From contig NZ_NDYF01000015.1 of NCBI RefSeq assembly GCF_002243175.1, positions 1-64,000 on the forward strand: a DNA stretch of 64,000 nt, given 5' to 3'. Shown here in pieces: positions 1-7,410 of the stretch (position 1 is the stretch's first letter; each line of letters begins with the position of its first letter). A program made the position numbers and the translations under genes. Origin of the DNA: Finegoldia magna_J. GTDB taxonomy: Bacteria > Bacillota > Clostridia > Tissierellales > Peptoniphilaceae. The notes beneath the pieces are model-generated. The model worked only from the letters and a program-made list of their open reading frames with translations. It ran no database searches and was not told the origin of the DNA.

Positions 1-105
1 TTAGTAATCTTCCACCGAAGCTTCTGTTTACTAAATCCCGTTCGACTTGCATGTGTTAAGCACGCCGCCAGCGTTCGTCCTGAGCCAGGATCAAACTCTC
101 AATTT
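1..105 (-). rRNA. rrs: 16S ribosomal RNA, 5' end (partial)
   Basis: Read on the minus strand, the segment carries the near-universal 16S start (GAGAGTTTGATCCTGGCTC, then the GACGAACGCTGGCGG stretch and ACACATGCAAGTCG). The gene runs off the left edge of the window, so only about 105 nt of the 5' end are present. The hypervariable V1 loop that follows (GGGATTTAGTAAACAG) is consistent with Finegoldia or a close relative, though I cannot check this. The gene is read leftwards from the two promoters upstream at 260-392. Confidence 0.97.
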
Positions 106-259
106 AATGTTTGTTTGAAGCTAGCTTCTCAGCTGACTTTTGCTTTTTTATTCTCACCGAATTATTGTTTGGTTTGTACTTCTCTCAAAGTATTTACTTT
201 ATTTAATTTATTAAGGTTCTTTGTTAAATTATTTCGTTGCCTCAAGTGACAACTATTAA

Positions 260-288
260 AGTATACTATACTTTTTTTAGCTTGTCAA
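260..288 (-). promoter_or_regulatory. rRNA promoter P2
   Basis: Minus-strand TTGACA (283-288), exactly 17 bp, then TATACT (260-265). This is a near-perfect sigma-A promoter about 155 nt upstream of mature 16S. The transcribed sequence just downstream repeats that of P1. Confidence 0.9.
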
Positions 289-363
289 GACTTTTTTAAA
301 ACTTTTTTAAATTCTCGTAAACTTAATCAAGTTTTTGTTACGTCTCTCTCAGACAACTATTAC

Positions 364-392
364 AGTATACGCTCCTAAATCATACTTGTCAA
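364..392 (-). promoter_or_regulatory. rRNA promoter P1
   Basis: Minus-strand TTGACA (387-392), 17-bp spacer, TATACT (364-369). It is a second near-consensus promoter 104 bp upstream of P2, the usual tandem arrangement in Firmicute rrn operons. Confidence 0.9.
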
Positions 393-459
393 GTGTTTTT
401 TGAAATTTTTTTAAAATTTTCTGTAATCATGTATAATATTAAGTAAGAAAGGGGTGCTT

Positions 460-1101
460 ATGGGATTTACAAATTATGATATTTACAAAGTTTTCGAGAT
501 GTATCAGGAATGTTTGATGATAAATTGCTCCTTATTAAATAAATTGGATGAGAATTTGAGTAATAGAGATCACGGTAGCAATTTAAATAATGGTTTCGGC
601 GAACTTTTCATACAATTTCCCGATTTTAAAGATGAAGATATTTCCACTCAGTTCAAAAATCTATCATTTCTATTTACATACAAAGTAAAAGGTGCCACAG
701 CACCTATATACTCATATGTTTTTGATAAGATTTCTGTATACACAAAAGATAAAGACGAGTTGGATCGTGAAATGTTCGGAGAAATTTTGAAAATTACAAA
801 TGAATCTGTGAAACTAGTTGGAAATTGTAAACTAAATGACAAGACAATTCTAGATTGCATTCACGCTGCATGTGAAAGCTTTGAAAAAAATAAAAATGAA
901 AATACAATTAGATTAATGAAAAAAATAAGTGTAGATTGCAAGATAGCTTGTGAACAAACATCAGAAATGTCTGCCAAGAAAGGAAAAGCACGTCACAACG
1001 CCATTTATTCTGTTGGTGTAATCGACCCTGGTGCTTATTCATTGTTTTTGTTTTTCGACACATTATACAAATACGTCCTCAAAAAAAGGCGCACAAAATA
1101 A
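460..1101 (+). CDS. DhaL-like (DAK2-domain) protein, stand-alone
   Basis: A 213-residue protein resembling the DhaL subunit of dihydroxyacetone kinases. The N-terminal part has NRDHGSNLNNGF, matching the family's GDGDHGxNMxxGF metal/nucleotide motif. Near the C-terminus KKGKARHNAIYSVGVIDPGA matches the GRAsYlgeRsxGxxDPGA motif. The GDGDHG core reads SNRDHG, so one metal-binding Asp is replaced, and catalytic competence is uncertain. No DhaK or DhaM partner is adjacent. ATG 460 was preferred over GTG 454 because AGAAAGGGG ends 5 nt before it. A TATAAT at 432-437 may be its -10. Either a degenerate kinase subunit or a DAK2-type lipid/FakA-like protein is possible. Confidence 0.72.
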   Translation: MGFTNYDIYKVFEMYQECLMINCSLLNKLDENLSNRDHGSNLNNGFGELFIQFPDFKDEDISTQFKNLSFLFTYKVKGATAPIYSYVFDKISVYTKDKDELDREMFGEILKITNESVKLVGNCKLNDKTILDCIHAACESFEKNKNENTIRLMKKISVDCKIACEQTSEMSAKKGKARHNAIYSVGVIDPGAYSLFLFFDTLYKYVLKKRRTK

Positions 1102-1139
1102 AATCTCAATTCAACTTTTACGTTAAATTGAGATTTTTT
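1102..1139 (+). terminator. rho-independent terminator, probably bidirectional
   Basis: 10-bp stem AATCTCAATT / AATTGAGATT (1102-1111 with 1126-1135) followed by a T run. It sits between the ends of the convergent DhaL-like and RsuA genes. Confidence 0.85.
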
Positions 1140-1141
1140 CT

Positions 1142-1846
1142 TTATTCTTCTAGTCCAAGGATTTTTAACTCCTCATCAGTAAGTTCTCTGAAGTCTCCCT
1201 CTTCCAAATCATCTGGCAATTTAAAATCGCCTATTTGTACCCTCTTTAGTTCTACAACTTCATTGCCAACTTTTTCAAACATTCTCTTAACTTGGTGATA
1301 TTTGCCCTCCTTTATAGTAAGGTAACAATTATAATCGTCGATAATCTCCATAGTCGCAGGTTTCGTTATGATATCTTCCGGCATAAGCTTGATTCCTTTT
1401 TCGAACGTGTCGTTGTATTTCTCATCGACCTTATCTCTCAAAGTAACCTTGTATTTCTTGGACACATCTTTCTTCGGAGATATCAAATTGTGTGCAAATT
1501 TCCCGTCGTTCGTTATAATCAAAAGTCCCGTCGTATCCAAGTCAAGTCTTCCCACAGGACTCAAATCGAACACACAAAGCTCTCCCATATCGTCAATCAC
1601 AGTTTTATGCATAGGATCTTTCGAATGACTTGTCACGCCTTTTCTCTTGTTCATCACGAAATACAAATACTTTCTGTACTCAATGACCTCGTCGTAGATT
1701 TTCACCACGTCGTTGTTTTCATCTATATGCTCAGAGGACTTCTTCACAGTCACATCATTCACCGTGATAATCCCCTTCTTCACCATTTGTTTTATCTCTT
1801 TTCTAGTCGCGATCTTCATCTCGCTAAGCATTCTATCTAATCTCAT
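1142..1846 (-). CDS. rsuA: 16S rRNA pseudouridine synthase RsuA family
   Basis: 234 residues. An N-terminal S4 RNA-binding domain (MRLDRMLSEMKIATRKE, residues 1-60) is followed by the RsuA/RluB catalytic domain with GRLDLDTTGLLIITNDG around residue 100; its first Asp is the family's catalytic nucleophile. The C-terminal KEGKYHQVKRMFEKVG is the conserved RNA-binding motif. The family isomerises uridine 516 of 16S rRNA, or a 23S site in RluB/E/F relatives. AAGGAG lies 5 nt before ATG 1846. The gene stands alone, divergent from a small membrane protein. I am sure of the family, less so of the exact target base. Confidence 0.93.
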   Translation of the reverse strand: MRLDRMLSEMKIATRKEIKQMVKKGIITVNDVTVKKSSEHIDENNDVVKIYDEVIEYRKYLYFVMNKRKGVTSHSKDPMHKTVIDDMGELCVFDLSPVGRLDLDTTGLLIITNDGKFAHNLISPKKDVSKKYKVTLRDKVDEKYNDTFEKGIKLMPEDIITKPATMEIIDDYNCYLTIKEGKYHQVKRMFEKVGNEVVELKRVQIGDFKLPDDLEEGDFRELTDEELKILGLEE

Positions 1847-1882
1847 ATCTCTCCTTATGGTACAATAATTTTGGGTGATGTA

Positions 1883-2149
1883 ATGTTTAGTATATATTTT
1901 TTAATAATCAATTTAATAACTTTCCTAGGCTTCCTTATAGATAAAAGGAAAGCCGTTCACAACAAATATCGAATCTCCGAAAATGTTCTGATATCTTTGT
2001 GCATAATCGGTGGATTCATCGGAGCAATGAGCTCCATGATAATCTTCAAGCACAAATTATACAAGAAGAAATTCACCATCACAGTTCCGATTATTTCACT
2101 TATTTATCTTGTAGTCTTCGTCTTAATTAGCCGAGGAATTTTTTCATAA
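1883..2149 (+). CDS. DUF1294 family small membrane protein
   Basis: 88 residues, three predicted membrane segments (about 3-17, 34-54 and 65-84) with a basic loop LIDKRKAVHNKYRISE typical of DUF1294 proteins. Function unknown in the family. ATG 1883 with GGGTGATG upstream is preferred over TTG 1871. Its last 23 nt overlap the end of the convergent aldehyde dehydrogenase gene, so the two mRNAs share complementary 3' ends. A TACAAT at 1861-1866 could be a -10. Confidence 0.75.
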   Translation: MFSIYFLIINLITFLGFLIDKRKAVHNKYRISENVLISLCIIGGFIGAMSSMIIFKHKLYKKKFTITVPIISLIYLVVFVLISRGIFS

Positions 2150-3452
2150 AATCTAGTTTCTTGGCAGTAAATGGTTTGAATCTAAATGGATTGTCGACTT
2201 TTCTGGAAACATACACTGATTGTTTGTGTGAAAAAGTGTCAAATCCCCATTTGCCATGATAATGACCAAGTCCACTATTGCCAAATCCACCGAAAGGCGC
2301 CTTATTGTTGGAGATGTGCATCATACAATCGTTGATGCATCCTCCACCAAATCCCACAGAATTTGTGATATAATCGCACAATTTCTTGTCCTTGGTGAAC
2401 ACATAAAACGCCAACGGATTGTCCATCCTTCTGATGTGCATCAACATCGCATCTATATCAGTGTACGAAATCACCGGCAACAACGGTCCAAATATCTCAT
2501 CTTTCATTATTTCATCATTAAAAGTCGCATCTGTGAACACACATGGCTCAATAATCATCTCATCATCGTGGTATTTCCCGCCGATTCTGTCCGTCCTATC
2601 TTTCATAATTTTCCTGAACTCATCGTATTTCGCCTTAGTTTTTATCCTAGACATCTCTGAAATATCAGAATAATTTTCGTCGATTTCCTTAAGTATATAA
2701 TGCAGCAACCTATCTTTGATGCTTTCTTCAACCACCAAATAATCCACAGCCACACAAGTTTGTCCAGAATTTGTGAACTTAGCCCAGCAAATCTTCTTCG
2801 CCGTATCTTCCAAATCGACACCCTTGTCCACAATACAAGGACTTTTTCCACCCAATTCCAACACACATGGCTTCAAATTCTCAGCCGCTTTCTTATACAC
2901 AGCCTGTCCTCTGTTTTTGCTACCAGTGAAGAAATAGAAATCAAACTTTTCTTCCAACACCTCATCATAACTTTTGTCATTTTCAAGATGAACGACATCC
3001 TCCACAGGCTTCAAAACTTCTTTCATAAGTTCTCTTATCCTTGGATTCTTCCTGCTCATCATCAAATACACGCTATTTCCAGCGGCAATCGCATCAATCA
3101 CAGGAATCATACTCAAATTAAACGGATAATTCCACGGACTGATAATCAAACACACACCATATGCTCTGTTTCTGATTTCAGTTTTGTTTGGAAAAGTCAG
3201 CAAATCAAAAGAAGTGTTCTTCGCCCTTGCGAGTTTTATAGTGTTATTGATGAAGAAATTTAACTCCTGCATCACAGTTGCGTACTCTGTCATAAAACCT
3301 TCGTATTCGCTTTTTCCGATATCTTCCTTCAATGCCGAGATAATCTCTTCCCTGTGATTTTTCACAGAATCTCTAAGTTTTCTCAGATACAAAACCCTAA
3401 TTGAAGGCTTCAATAACACCGTTTGAGACCTTTCGCGTAATTTTTCAATCAT
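2127..3452 (-). CDS. aldehyde dehydrogenase, class 3 type
   Basis: 441 residues, the short form typical of class 3/fatty-aldehyde dehydrogenases (YwdH-like), which oxidise aldehydes to acids with NAD(P)+. Visible motifs: SPWNYPFNL (oxyanion-hole Asn), LELGGKSPCIV with the general-base Glu near residue 200, and NSGQTCVAVDY with the catalytic Cys near 234. The C-terminal FGGFGNSGLGHYHG is also characteristic. RBS GAGGAAA before ATG 3452. Transcribed alone, with a hairpin (3481-3501) separating it from the CpsD-like gene upstream. Confidence 0.93.
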   Translation of the reverse strand: MIEKLRERSQTVLLKPSIRVLYLRKLRDSVKNHREEIISALKEDIGKSEYEGFMTEYATVMQELNFFINNTIKLARAKNTSFDLLTFPNKTEIRNRAYGVCLIISPWNYPFNLSMIPVIDAIAAGNSVYLMMSRKNPRIRELMKEVLKPVEDVVHLENDKSYDEVLEEKFDFYFFTGSKNRGQAVYKKAAENLKPCVLELGGKSPCIVDKGVDLEDTAKKICWAKFTNSGQTCVAVDYLVVEESIKDRLLHYILKEIDENYSDISEMSRIKTKAKYDEFRKIMKDRTDRIGGKYHDDEMIIEPCVFTDATFNDEIMKDEIFGPLLPVISYTDIDAMLMHIRRMDNPLAFYVFTKDKKLCDYITNSVGFGGGCINDCMMHISNNKAPFGGFGNSGLGHYHGKWGFDTFSHKQSVYVSRKVDNPFRFKPFTAKKLDFMKKFLG

Positions 3453-3480
3453 AATTTTCCTCTCTATAAAAAATAAGCCA

Positions 3481-3501
3481 ACTGATTTGCCTAAAATCAG
3501 T
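3481..3501 (-). terminator. terminator of the SH3/CpsBCD operon
   Basis: 8-bp stem ACTGATTT / AAATCAGT (3481-3488, 3494-3501) just past the CpsD-like stop codon, followed on the minus strand by GGCTTATTTTTTA. The U-tract starts some nt after the stem, so efficiency is uncertain. Confidence 0.6.
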
Positions 3502-3511
3502 CAGCCTATAA

Positions 3512-4111
3512 TTACTTTTCATTAATACGTACAAGTCCTATCAAATTGCCGTTGACATTTCTAATTGAATCGATAGATTTTTCGATGTCGCTCTTTTTCG
3601 TTTCTCCAACCTTGTACACCAACAAAGTCGCATCGCAAATCGCTGACAATACAACAGCATCGGAATAAGCTTCGATTGGTGGAGTGTCGATAATCACATA
3701 ATCGTAGTTATCTTCCAAAATACGAATAAAATTCTTCATAGAATCGCTCGAAATAAGCTCGTTCGCATTTGGAGGAATAGCTCCAGCGTGGATAATATCC
3801 AAATCCCATATCGATTCGTCGTGACTTATCGCAAGATTGTAGTCCATCTTATTCACAACGATATTTGTAACGCCGATTTCTGTGTCGATATCGTAGAAAT
3901 TCCTCAAACTTGGTCTTCTCAAATCCATATCCACAATAACAACCTTGTGATTGGACAAGGCGAAGCTCTTCGCCAAGTTAGCAGCCACAGAAGTCTTACC
4001 TTCTCCGAAAAATCCCGAAGTAACCACGATAGATTTTATATTTGCTCCTGCGAACTTCACATTAGTTCTAAGATATTTGTATTGTTCATTAAACAAAGTC
4101 TTATCCTTCAT
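3512..4111 (-). CDS. CpsD-type bacterial tyrosine kinase, lacking Tyr tail
   Basis: 199-residue BY-kinase ATPase domain. Walker A GFFGEGKTS near residue 35, Walker A' VIVDMDLRRP near 60, Walker B YVIIDTPP near 138. The protein stops at GLVRINEK, where CpsD/CapB/YwqD proteins normally continue with NKV and a tyrosine-rich tail that is autophosphorylated. No tyrosine cluster is present and the length is about 25-30 residues short. It overlaps the CpsC-like gene by 11 nt (ATGATAGATGAAGG carries both frames), so the pair is translationally coupled. Known family role: kinase partner of a Wzz-type adaptor in polysaccharide export. No glycosyltransferase or Wzy/Wzx gene is nearby. Confidence 0.88.
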   Translation of the reverse strand: MKDKTLFNEQYKYLRTNVKFAGANIKSIVVTSGFFGEGKTSVAANLAKSFALSNHKVVIVDMDLRRPSLRNFYDIDTEIGVTNIVVNKMDYNLAISHDESIWDLDIIHAGAIPPNANELISSDSMKNFIRILEDNYDYVIIDTPPIEAYSDAVVLSAICDATLLVYKVGETKKSDIEKSIDSIRNVNGNLIGLVRINEK

Positions 4112-4739
4112 CTATCATCGCACCCCTTTCGTCAACGTAAGGAATATCCCCAATAACATTTACTCCCAAATCTTCAACATTAGTGCCTACTCTCATAACA
4201 TCATCGTGAGATTCCCTCACCATAAAAGCTATCAATGCAATAAAAAATCCCACAGCATATGCCAATAAAGTATCCTTAACCAAATTTGGAGACACAGCTT
4301 GTAGTGGTGCAGAAGAGTATTCCAACACCTTCACACTGTATTCGTCTGCATCACTCTTCACAGTGATATCTGCCAATTCATCTGCAATATCTCTTGCACG
4401 TTGAATCACAGTATCCTCAACATTTATACTAACAATCTTTGAGTTTTCATCTGAAATGCTGATTTTCTTGGACAAATCCTCAACATTTGATCTCAACTTC
4501 AAATTTTGCTTCACTTCAGTCAACACCATTCTAGACTTAACCAAAGACTTCACAGTTTCTATCTGAGTAGTAGAAGTGTTGCCACTTTTCGCACTCACTA
4601 CAACCTTAGAATCCACGCTGTACACAGGTCTAACCCACATAACATCGTAGCAAATCATAGCAATCCCGAACAAAAGCGCCACCATAACAATAGGCACAAA
4701 TCTATTTCTCAAAGTCCTTACAAATAAGTTATCTCTCAT
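4101..4739 (-). CDS. CpsC/Wzz-type chain-length determinant (BY-kinase adaptor)
   Basis: 212 residues with the Wzz topology: membrane segment at about 17-37 (IVMVALLFGIAMICYDV), an extracytoplasmic alpha/beta domain, a second membrane segment near 160-180 (LLAYAVGFFIALIAFMV) and a short cytoplasmic tail ending in GVNVIGDIPYVDE, which in this family contacts the kinase. ATG 4739 was chosen because AGAGGAGAT lies 5 nt upstream; the longer TTG start at 4757 has no RBS. One base separates it from the CpsB-like stop codon. Confidence 0.87.
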   Translation of the reverse strand: MRDNLFVRTLRNRFVPIVMVALLFGIAMICYDVMWVRPVYSVDSKVVVSAKSGNTSTTQIETVKSLVKSRMVLTEVKQNLKLRSNVEDLSKKISISDENSKIVSINVEDTVIQRARDIADELADITVKSDADEYSVKVLEYSSAPLQAVSPNLVKDTLLAYAVGFFIALIAFMVRESHDDVMRVGTNVEDLGVNVIGDIPYVDERGAMIDEG

Positions 4740-4740
4740 C

Positions 4741-5520
4741 TTATCTCCTCTTACCAAAAATCTTCGACAAAACCCCGCCGCTCTTCTTCTCTAACACAGG
4801 AATCCTGTCTATTCTCTCATCTTCCACGATAAGTTGTGGATTAAGTCTCATAATCAAATCAAAATAATCCGAATCTATAATCTTATGAAGAGATTTAATC
4901 CCATCTCTAATATATTCTGCCTCATACGCATTTTCAGATTCCGTAGCCACAACATCCACCATTTGTCTATCCAACAACTCCTTAGCAGTCTTGAACAACC
5001 TGCTAGACTTCGGCTTAACCACAGAACTCATATCCAATTGCACCAAACAGTCCCTTTCCTTCAAAGAAATCAAATAATCTGGATTTTCTTGGACGTATTT
5101 GCACCTTTCCGGATGAACGATAATCGGAACAAAACCTTTGATTTGGATATCGTAGATAAACTTATTCAAATCCTTGTATTCAGTTGTACTTGGAAGCTCA
5201 AGCAAAATATATCTGGAATAATTAATCGAACTAATCAAATCATTGTGAAAATATTCCATCATCTTTGGATCGCAGCTCATCAAATTGCCCGACAACACCT
5301 GAAAATCTATCTTTTGGTAATCAAGCTCATCATTAATCCTGTCGATAAGAAGTTGCTTTTCATCAGCAGTCAGAACCCTACCATTCGTAGAAATCTCCGA
5401 CGCACTCACAACCTTCTTGTAACCAAGTCTTGCATATTCAATTGCAGTCGCAATAGCCTGATCCATATTGCTCGAACCATTCTTCATGTCCGCCATTATC
5501 TTGCTATTAATATCAATCAT
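4741..5520 (-). CDS. CpsB-like PHP phosphatase homolog, active site degenerate
   Basis: 259 residues, collinear with CpsB/Wzh PHP phosphotyrosine phosphatases that dephosphorylate CpsD. The start MIDINSK replaces the family's MIDIHSH, so metal ligands H5 and H7 are Asn and Lys. DDG becomes KNG, the ATPHH/STSHR block is SASEI, and the ASDxHN motif is ATESEN (Glu 194, Glu 196). Only ELP (Glu108) and VHPER (His136) keep the ligands. By family knowledge such a protein should not bind the trinuclear metal centre, so I read it as a pseudophosphatase. A C-terminal extension SGGVLSKIFGKRR is basic. Start codon ATG directly follows the TAA of the upstream lipoprotein gene. Confidence 0.85.
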   Translation of the reverse strand: MIDINSKIMADMKNGSSNMDQAIATAIEYARLGYKKVVSASEISTNGRVLTADEKQLLIDRINDELDYQKIDFQVLSGNLMSCDPKMMEYFHNDLISSINYSRYILLELPSTTEYKDLNKFIYDIQIKGFVPIIVHPERCKYVQENPDYLISLKERDCLVQLDMSSVVKPKSSRLFKTAKELLDRQMVDVVATESENAYEAEYIRDGIKSLHKIIDSDYFDLIMRLNPQLIVEDERIDRIPVLEKKSGGVLSKIFGKRR

Positions 5521-5943
5521 TTACTCACCCAAAAATTCCTTAGAAACAAAACCTACTTGACCATTAAAATCAACCTTAACCCAAGTAGCACCATCGTCAT
5601 CCTTAGTTTCTTCGATAACCTTAAGCTCATCATCCTTCTTTAACTTAGTAACAATAGAAGAATTAGTACTAGCTTCACTTCTCATATTCAAAACATCAGT
5701 CGTAACCTTCATAGTCTTCTTTTCAGTAGATTCTTCTGGTTTGTTAGAATCCGTATTTTCTGAAGCGGGCTTTTCCGTAGTCTCTTCTGGTTTTGAATCC
5801 TCAGGCTTAGTTTGTTCTGTAGACTCTTGTTCCACAGACTCAGTCGTTTCCGTATTTCTCATCGATTCGTAGTGTTCAGGTTTTCTCAAACAACCCGTCG
5901 TCAACACCAAAACCAAAATCGCAATAGGTATCAATCTCTTCAT
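5521..5943 (-). CDS. SH3b-domain lipoprotein
   Basis: 140 residues. Signal peptide MKRLIPIAILVLVLTTGC with lipobox LTTGC (Cys 18), then a Glu/Thr/Ser/Lys-rich linker of about 55 residues, then a bacterial SH3 domain (LNMRSEASTNSSIV ... WVKVDFNGQVGFVSKEF) in residues 80-140. SH3b domains usually bind cell-wall peptidoglycan. First gene of the four-gene operon with CpsB/C/D homologs, suggesting the kinase module senses or acts on the envelope rather than making capsule. RBS AGGAGATG; an extended -10 TGGTATAAT lies at 6030-6038. Confidence 0.88.
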   Translation of the reverse strand: MKRLIPIAILVLVLTTGCLRKPEHYESMRNTETTESVEQESTEQTKPEDSKPEETTEKPASENTDSNKPEESTEKKTMKVTTDVLNMRSEASTNSSIVTKLKKDDELKVIEETKDDDGATWVKVDFNGQVGFVSKEFLGE

Positions 5944-6046
5944 CTTATCATCTCCTAATTAACAATTATTATTTTAACATATATTAAGACTTTTATACAC
6001 ATAAAAATCCGCAAAAAATCACTACATACATTATACCATCAAATGC

Positions 6047-6313
6047 CTATTTATAAATATCCCCTCTGCTATCAATTTCAAAAACAAAAATCACAATCTC
6101 ATCATCTACAACCTTAAAAATCGCCCTGTACATTCCAATCCTCAGCCTAAAAACACTCCTCTCACTACAATGGAAAATCTTGATATCATATCTGAAAAAA
6201 CTTTCCTTGTCCTCAGACAAATCCTTAAAAGCCTTGTAGAACTTCAGACCGTACTCCTTGTTCTTCTTGATAAACTTTTCTGCACTCTTGCTGTACTTAA
6301 CCTTGTATAACAT
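6047..6313 (-). CDS. RelE/ParE-type toxin
   Basis: 88-residue basic protein of the RelE/ParE fold: KVKYSKSAEKFIKKN at the N-terminus, FRYDIKIFHCSERSVFRLRIGMYRAIFKV in the central strands (conserved R-x-R-x-G-x-Y-R), and FVFEIDSRGDIYK at the end, the usual site of a catalytic Arg/Lys/Tyr. RelE members cleave ribosome-bound mRNA; ParE members poison gyrase. The sequence alone does not decide which. ATG 6313 lies inside the antitoxin gene (17-nt overlap), a normal toxin-antitoxin arrangement. Confidence 0.85.
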   Translation of the reverse strand: MLYKVKYSKSAEKFIKKNKEYGLKFYKAFKDLSEDKESFFRYDIKIFHCSERSVFRLRIGMYRAIFKVVDDEIVIFVFEIDSRGDIYK

Positions 6314-6575
6314 CGTCAATGTCCAGCTCTTTCATATCAGAAGTATCCGAGAAATCAATTCCCAAATTGTCGAAATATTCTTGCTCATCCTCAGCTACAT
6401 ACTCGCAATTTTCTTGCAAAAACTCCAACAGTTCCTTCTTTTCTTCCCTTTCAATCTTCTCAATAGCAGCAATCCTCAAAAACTCAGAAAAAGAAATCCC
6501 CTTATTTCTGACAAATCTTTCTATAACTTCGTTTTGATTTTCAGGCAAAGTAATATTTTTTCTTACAGTATTCAT
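6297..6575 (-). CDS. RelB/RHH-type antitoxin
   Basis: 92 residues. An N-terminal ribbon-helix-helix (MNTVRKNITLPENQNEVIERFVRNKGISFSEFLRIA) binds DNA in this family; the acidic C-terminus (DDVIQG-type tail rich in Asp/Glu) would wrap the toxin. ATG 6575 with GGAGTG 5 nt upstream was chosen; the ATG at 6590 lies inside the ribosome-binding site. The first gene of the TA operon. Confidence 0.85.
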   Translation of the reverse strand: MNTVRKNITLPENQNEVIERFVRNKGISFSEFLRIAAIEKIEREEKKELLEFLQENCEYVAEDEQEYFDNLGIDFSDTSDMKELDIDDVIQG

Positions 6576-6616
6576 AGACACTCCTTCCATTCAATACTCA
6601 CAGTGTGTATATGTGT

Positions 6617-6645
6617 ATTATACATCCTACAAATCTTCTCGTCAA
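6617..6645 (-). promoter_or_regulatory. promoter of the toxin-antitoxin operon
   Basis: TTGACG (6640-6645), 17 bp, TATAAT (6617-6622) on the minus strand. The following ACACATATACACACTGTGAGT contains short repeats and an imperfect dyad (ACTCACAGTGTGT) suited to RHH-antitoxin autorepression; this is inference. Confidence 0.8.
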
Positions 6646-6654
6646 CAAACAAAC

Positions 6655-6683
6655 GTGACAACGCCCTCATAATTATATATAAT
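6655..6683 (+). promoter_or_regulatory. promoter of the P-loop kinase gene
   Basis: GTGACA (6655-6660), 17-bp spacer, TATAAT (6678-6683). Its -35 lies 10 bp from the -35 of the divergent TA promoter, so the antitoxin complex could influence both. Confidence 0.7.
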
Positions 6684-6719
6684 AATAGAAGATGATCATA
6701 TTAAAATAAGGAGAAAAAC

Positions 6720-7244
6720 GTGAAAATTTCAGTAATCGGATATTCAGCCTCTGGCAAATCAACATTGGCACAAGACATATCACAAACATACGATCTGCCA
6801 TTGCTTCACCTTGACCAAGTCAATCACACAGAAAATTGGCAAGAACGAGACCTTGACGAAGCGATTAACATAGTAGAAAATTTTATGAAACAAGACGATT
6901 GGGTAATAGATGGAAACTACGACAAATTAAAGAAAACAGAAAGACTAGCACTCTCTGACATCATAGTCTTTCTCAACTTCAACAGATTCAATTGTCTAGC
7001 AAGAGCCATCAAACGCTACATCAAATACCGCGGCAAGACCAGAGAAAGCATGCCAGACAATTGTCCCGAAAAACTAGATTTTGAATTCATCAAATGGATA
7101 CTCATAGATGGCCGCAACAAAGAAAAACGCGACAACTACGCCAACATGAAAAAACACTACTCACACAAATGGATTCAAATCAACAACCAAGAAGAACTCA
7201 CAAAATTTAAGAAATACCTTCAACGAAGCAACGCGAGCCTGTAA
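6720..7244 (+). CDS. FlaR/YflN-type P-loop nucleotide kinase (DNA topology modulation family)
   Basis: 174 residues. P-loop GYSASGKST at residues 7-15, then LPLLHLDQVNHTENW and WVIDGNYDKL, the marks of the small 'DNA topology modulation protein' FlaR / adenylate-kinase-like family. Actual substrate is unknown; the name derives from an old genetic observation. GTG start at 6720 with AAGGAG upstream. The stop codon lies in the loop of its own terminator. Confidence 0.8.
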   Translation: MKISVIGYSASGKSTLAQDISQTYDLPLLHLDQVNHTENWQERDLDEAINIVENFMKQDDWVIDGNYDKLKKTERLALSDIIVFLNFNRFNCLARAIKRYIKYRGKTRESMPDNCPEKLDFEFIKWILIDGRNKEKRDNYANMKKHYSHKWIQINNQEELTKFKKYLQRSNASL

Positions 7245-7259
7245 AATGGCTCTTTTTTT
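7235..7259 (+). terminator. rho-independent terminator
   Basis: GAGCC (7235-7239) / GGCTC (7248-7252) stem followed by seven Ts. The kinase stop codon (7242-7244) is in the loop. Confidence 0.85.
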
Positions 7260-7410
7260 GTTGAGATTTTTCGAAAAATTATTATTAATTTATAAATACA
7301 AGATCTCACAAACAGTTTTACTTATAATATTTTACTAATAGATTATTCAATTGTATTCTTAAATATTTATTTAAGTCCAAATTGTTACGTAACGGCAAAA
7401 TATAACAAAC
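7260..7410. other. AT-rich intergenic stretch, nothing recognised
   Basis: About 150 bp between the kinase terminator and the 3' end of the group II intron relic. No ORF, promoter or hairpin that I can support. Confidence 0.5.
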
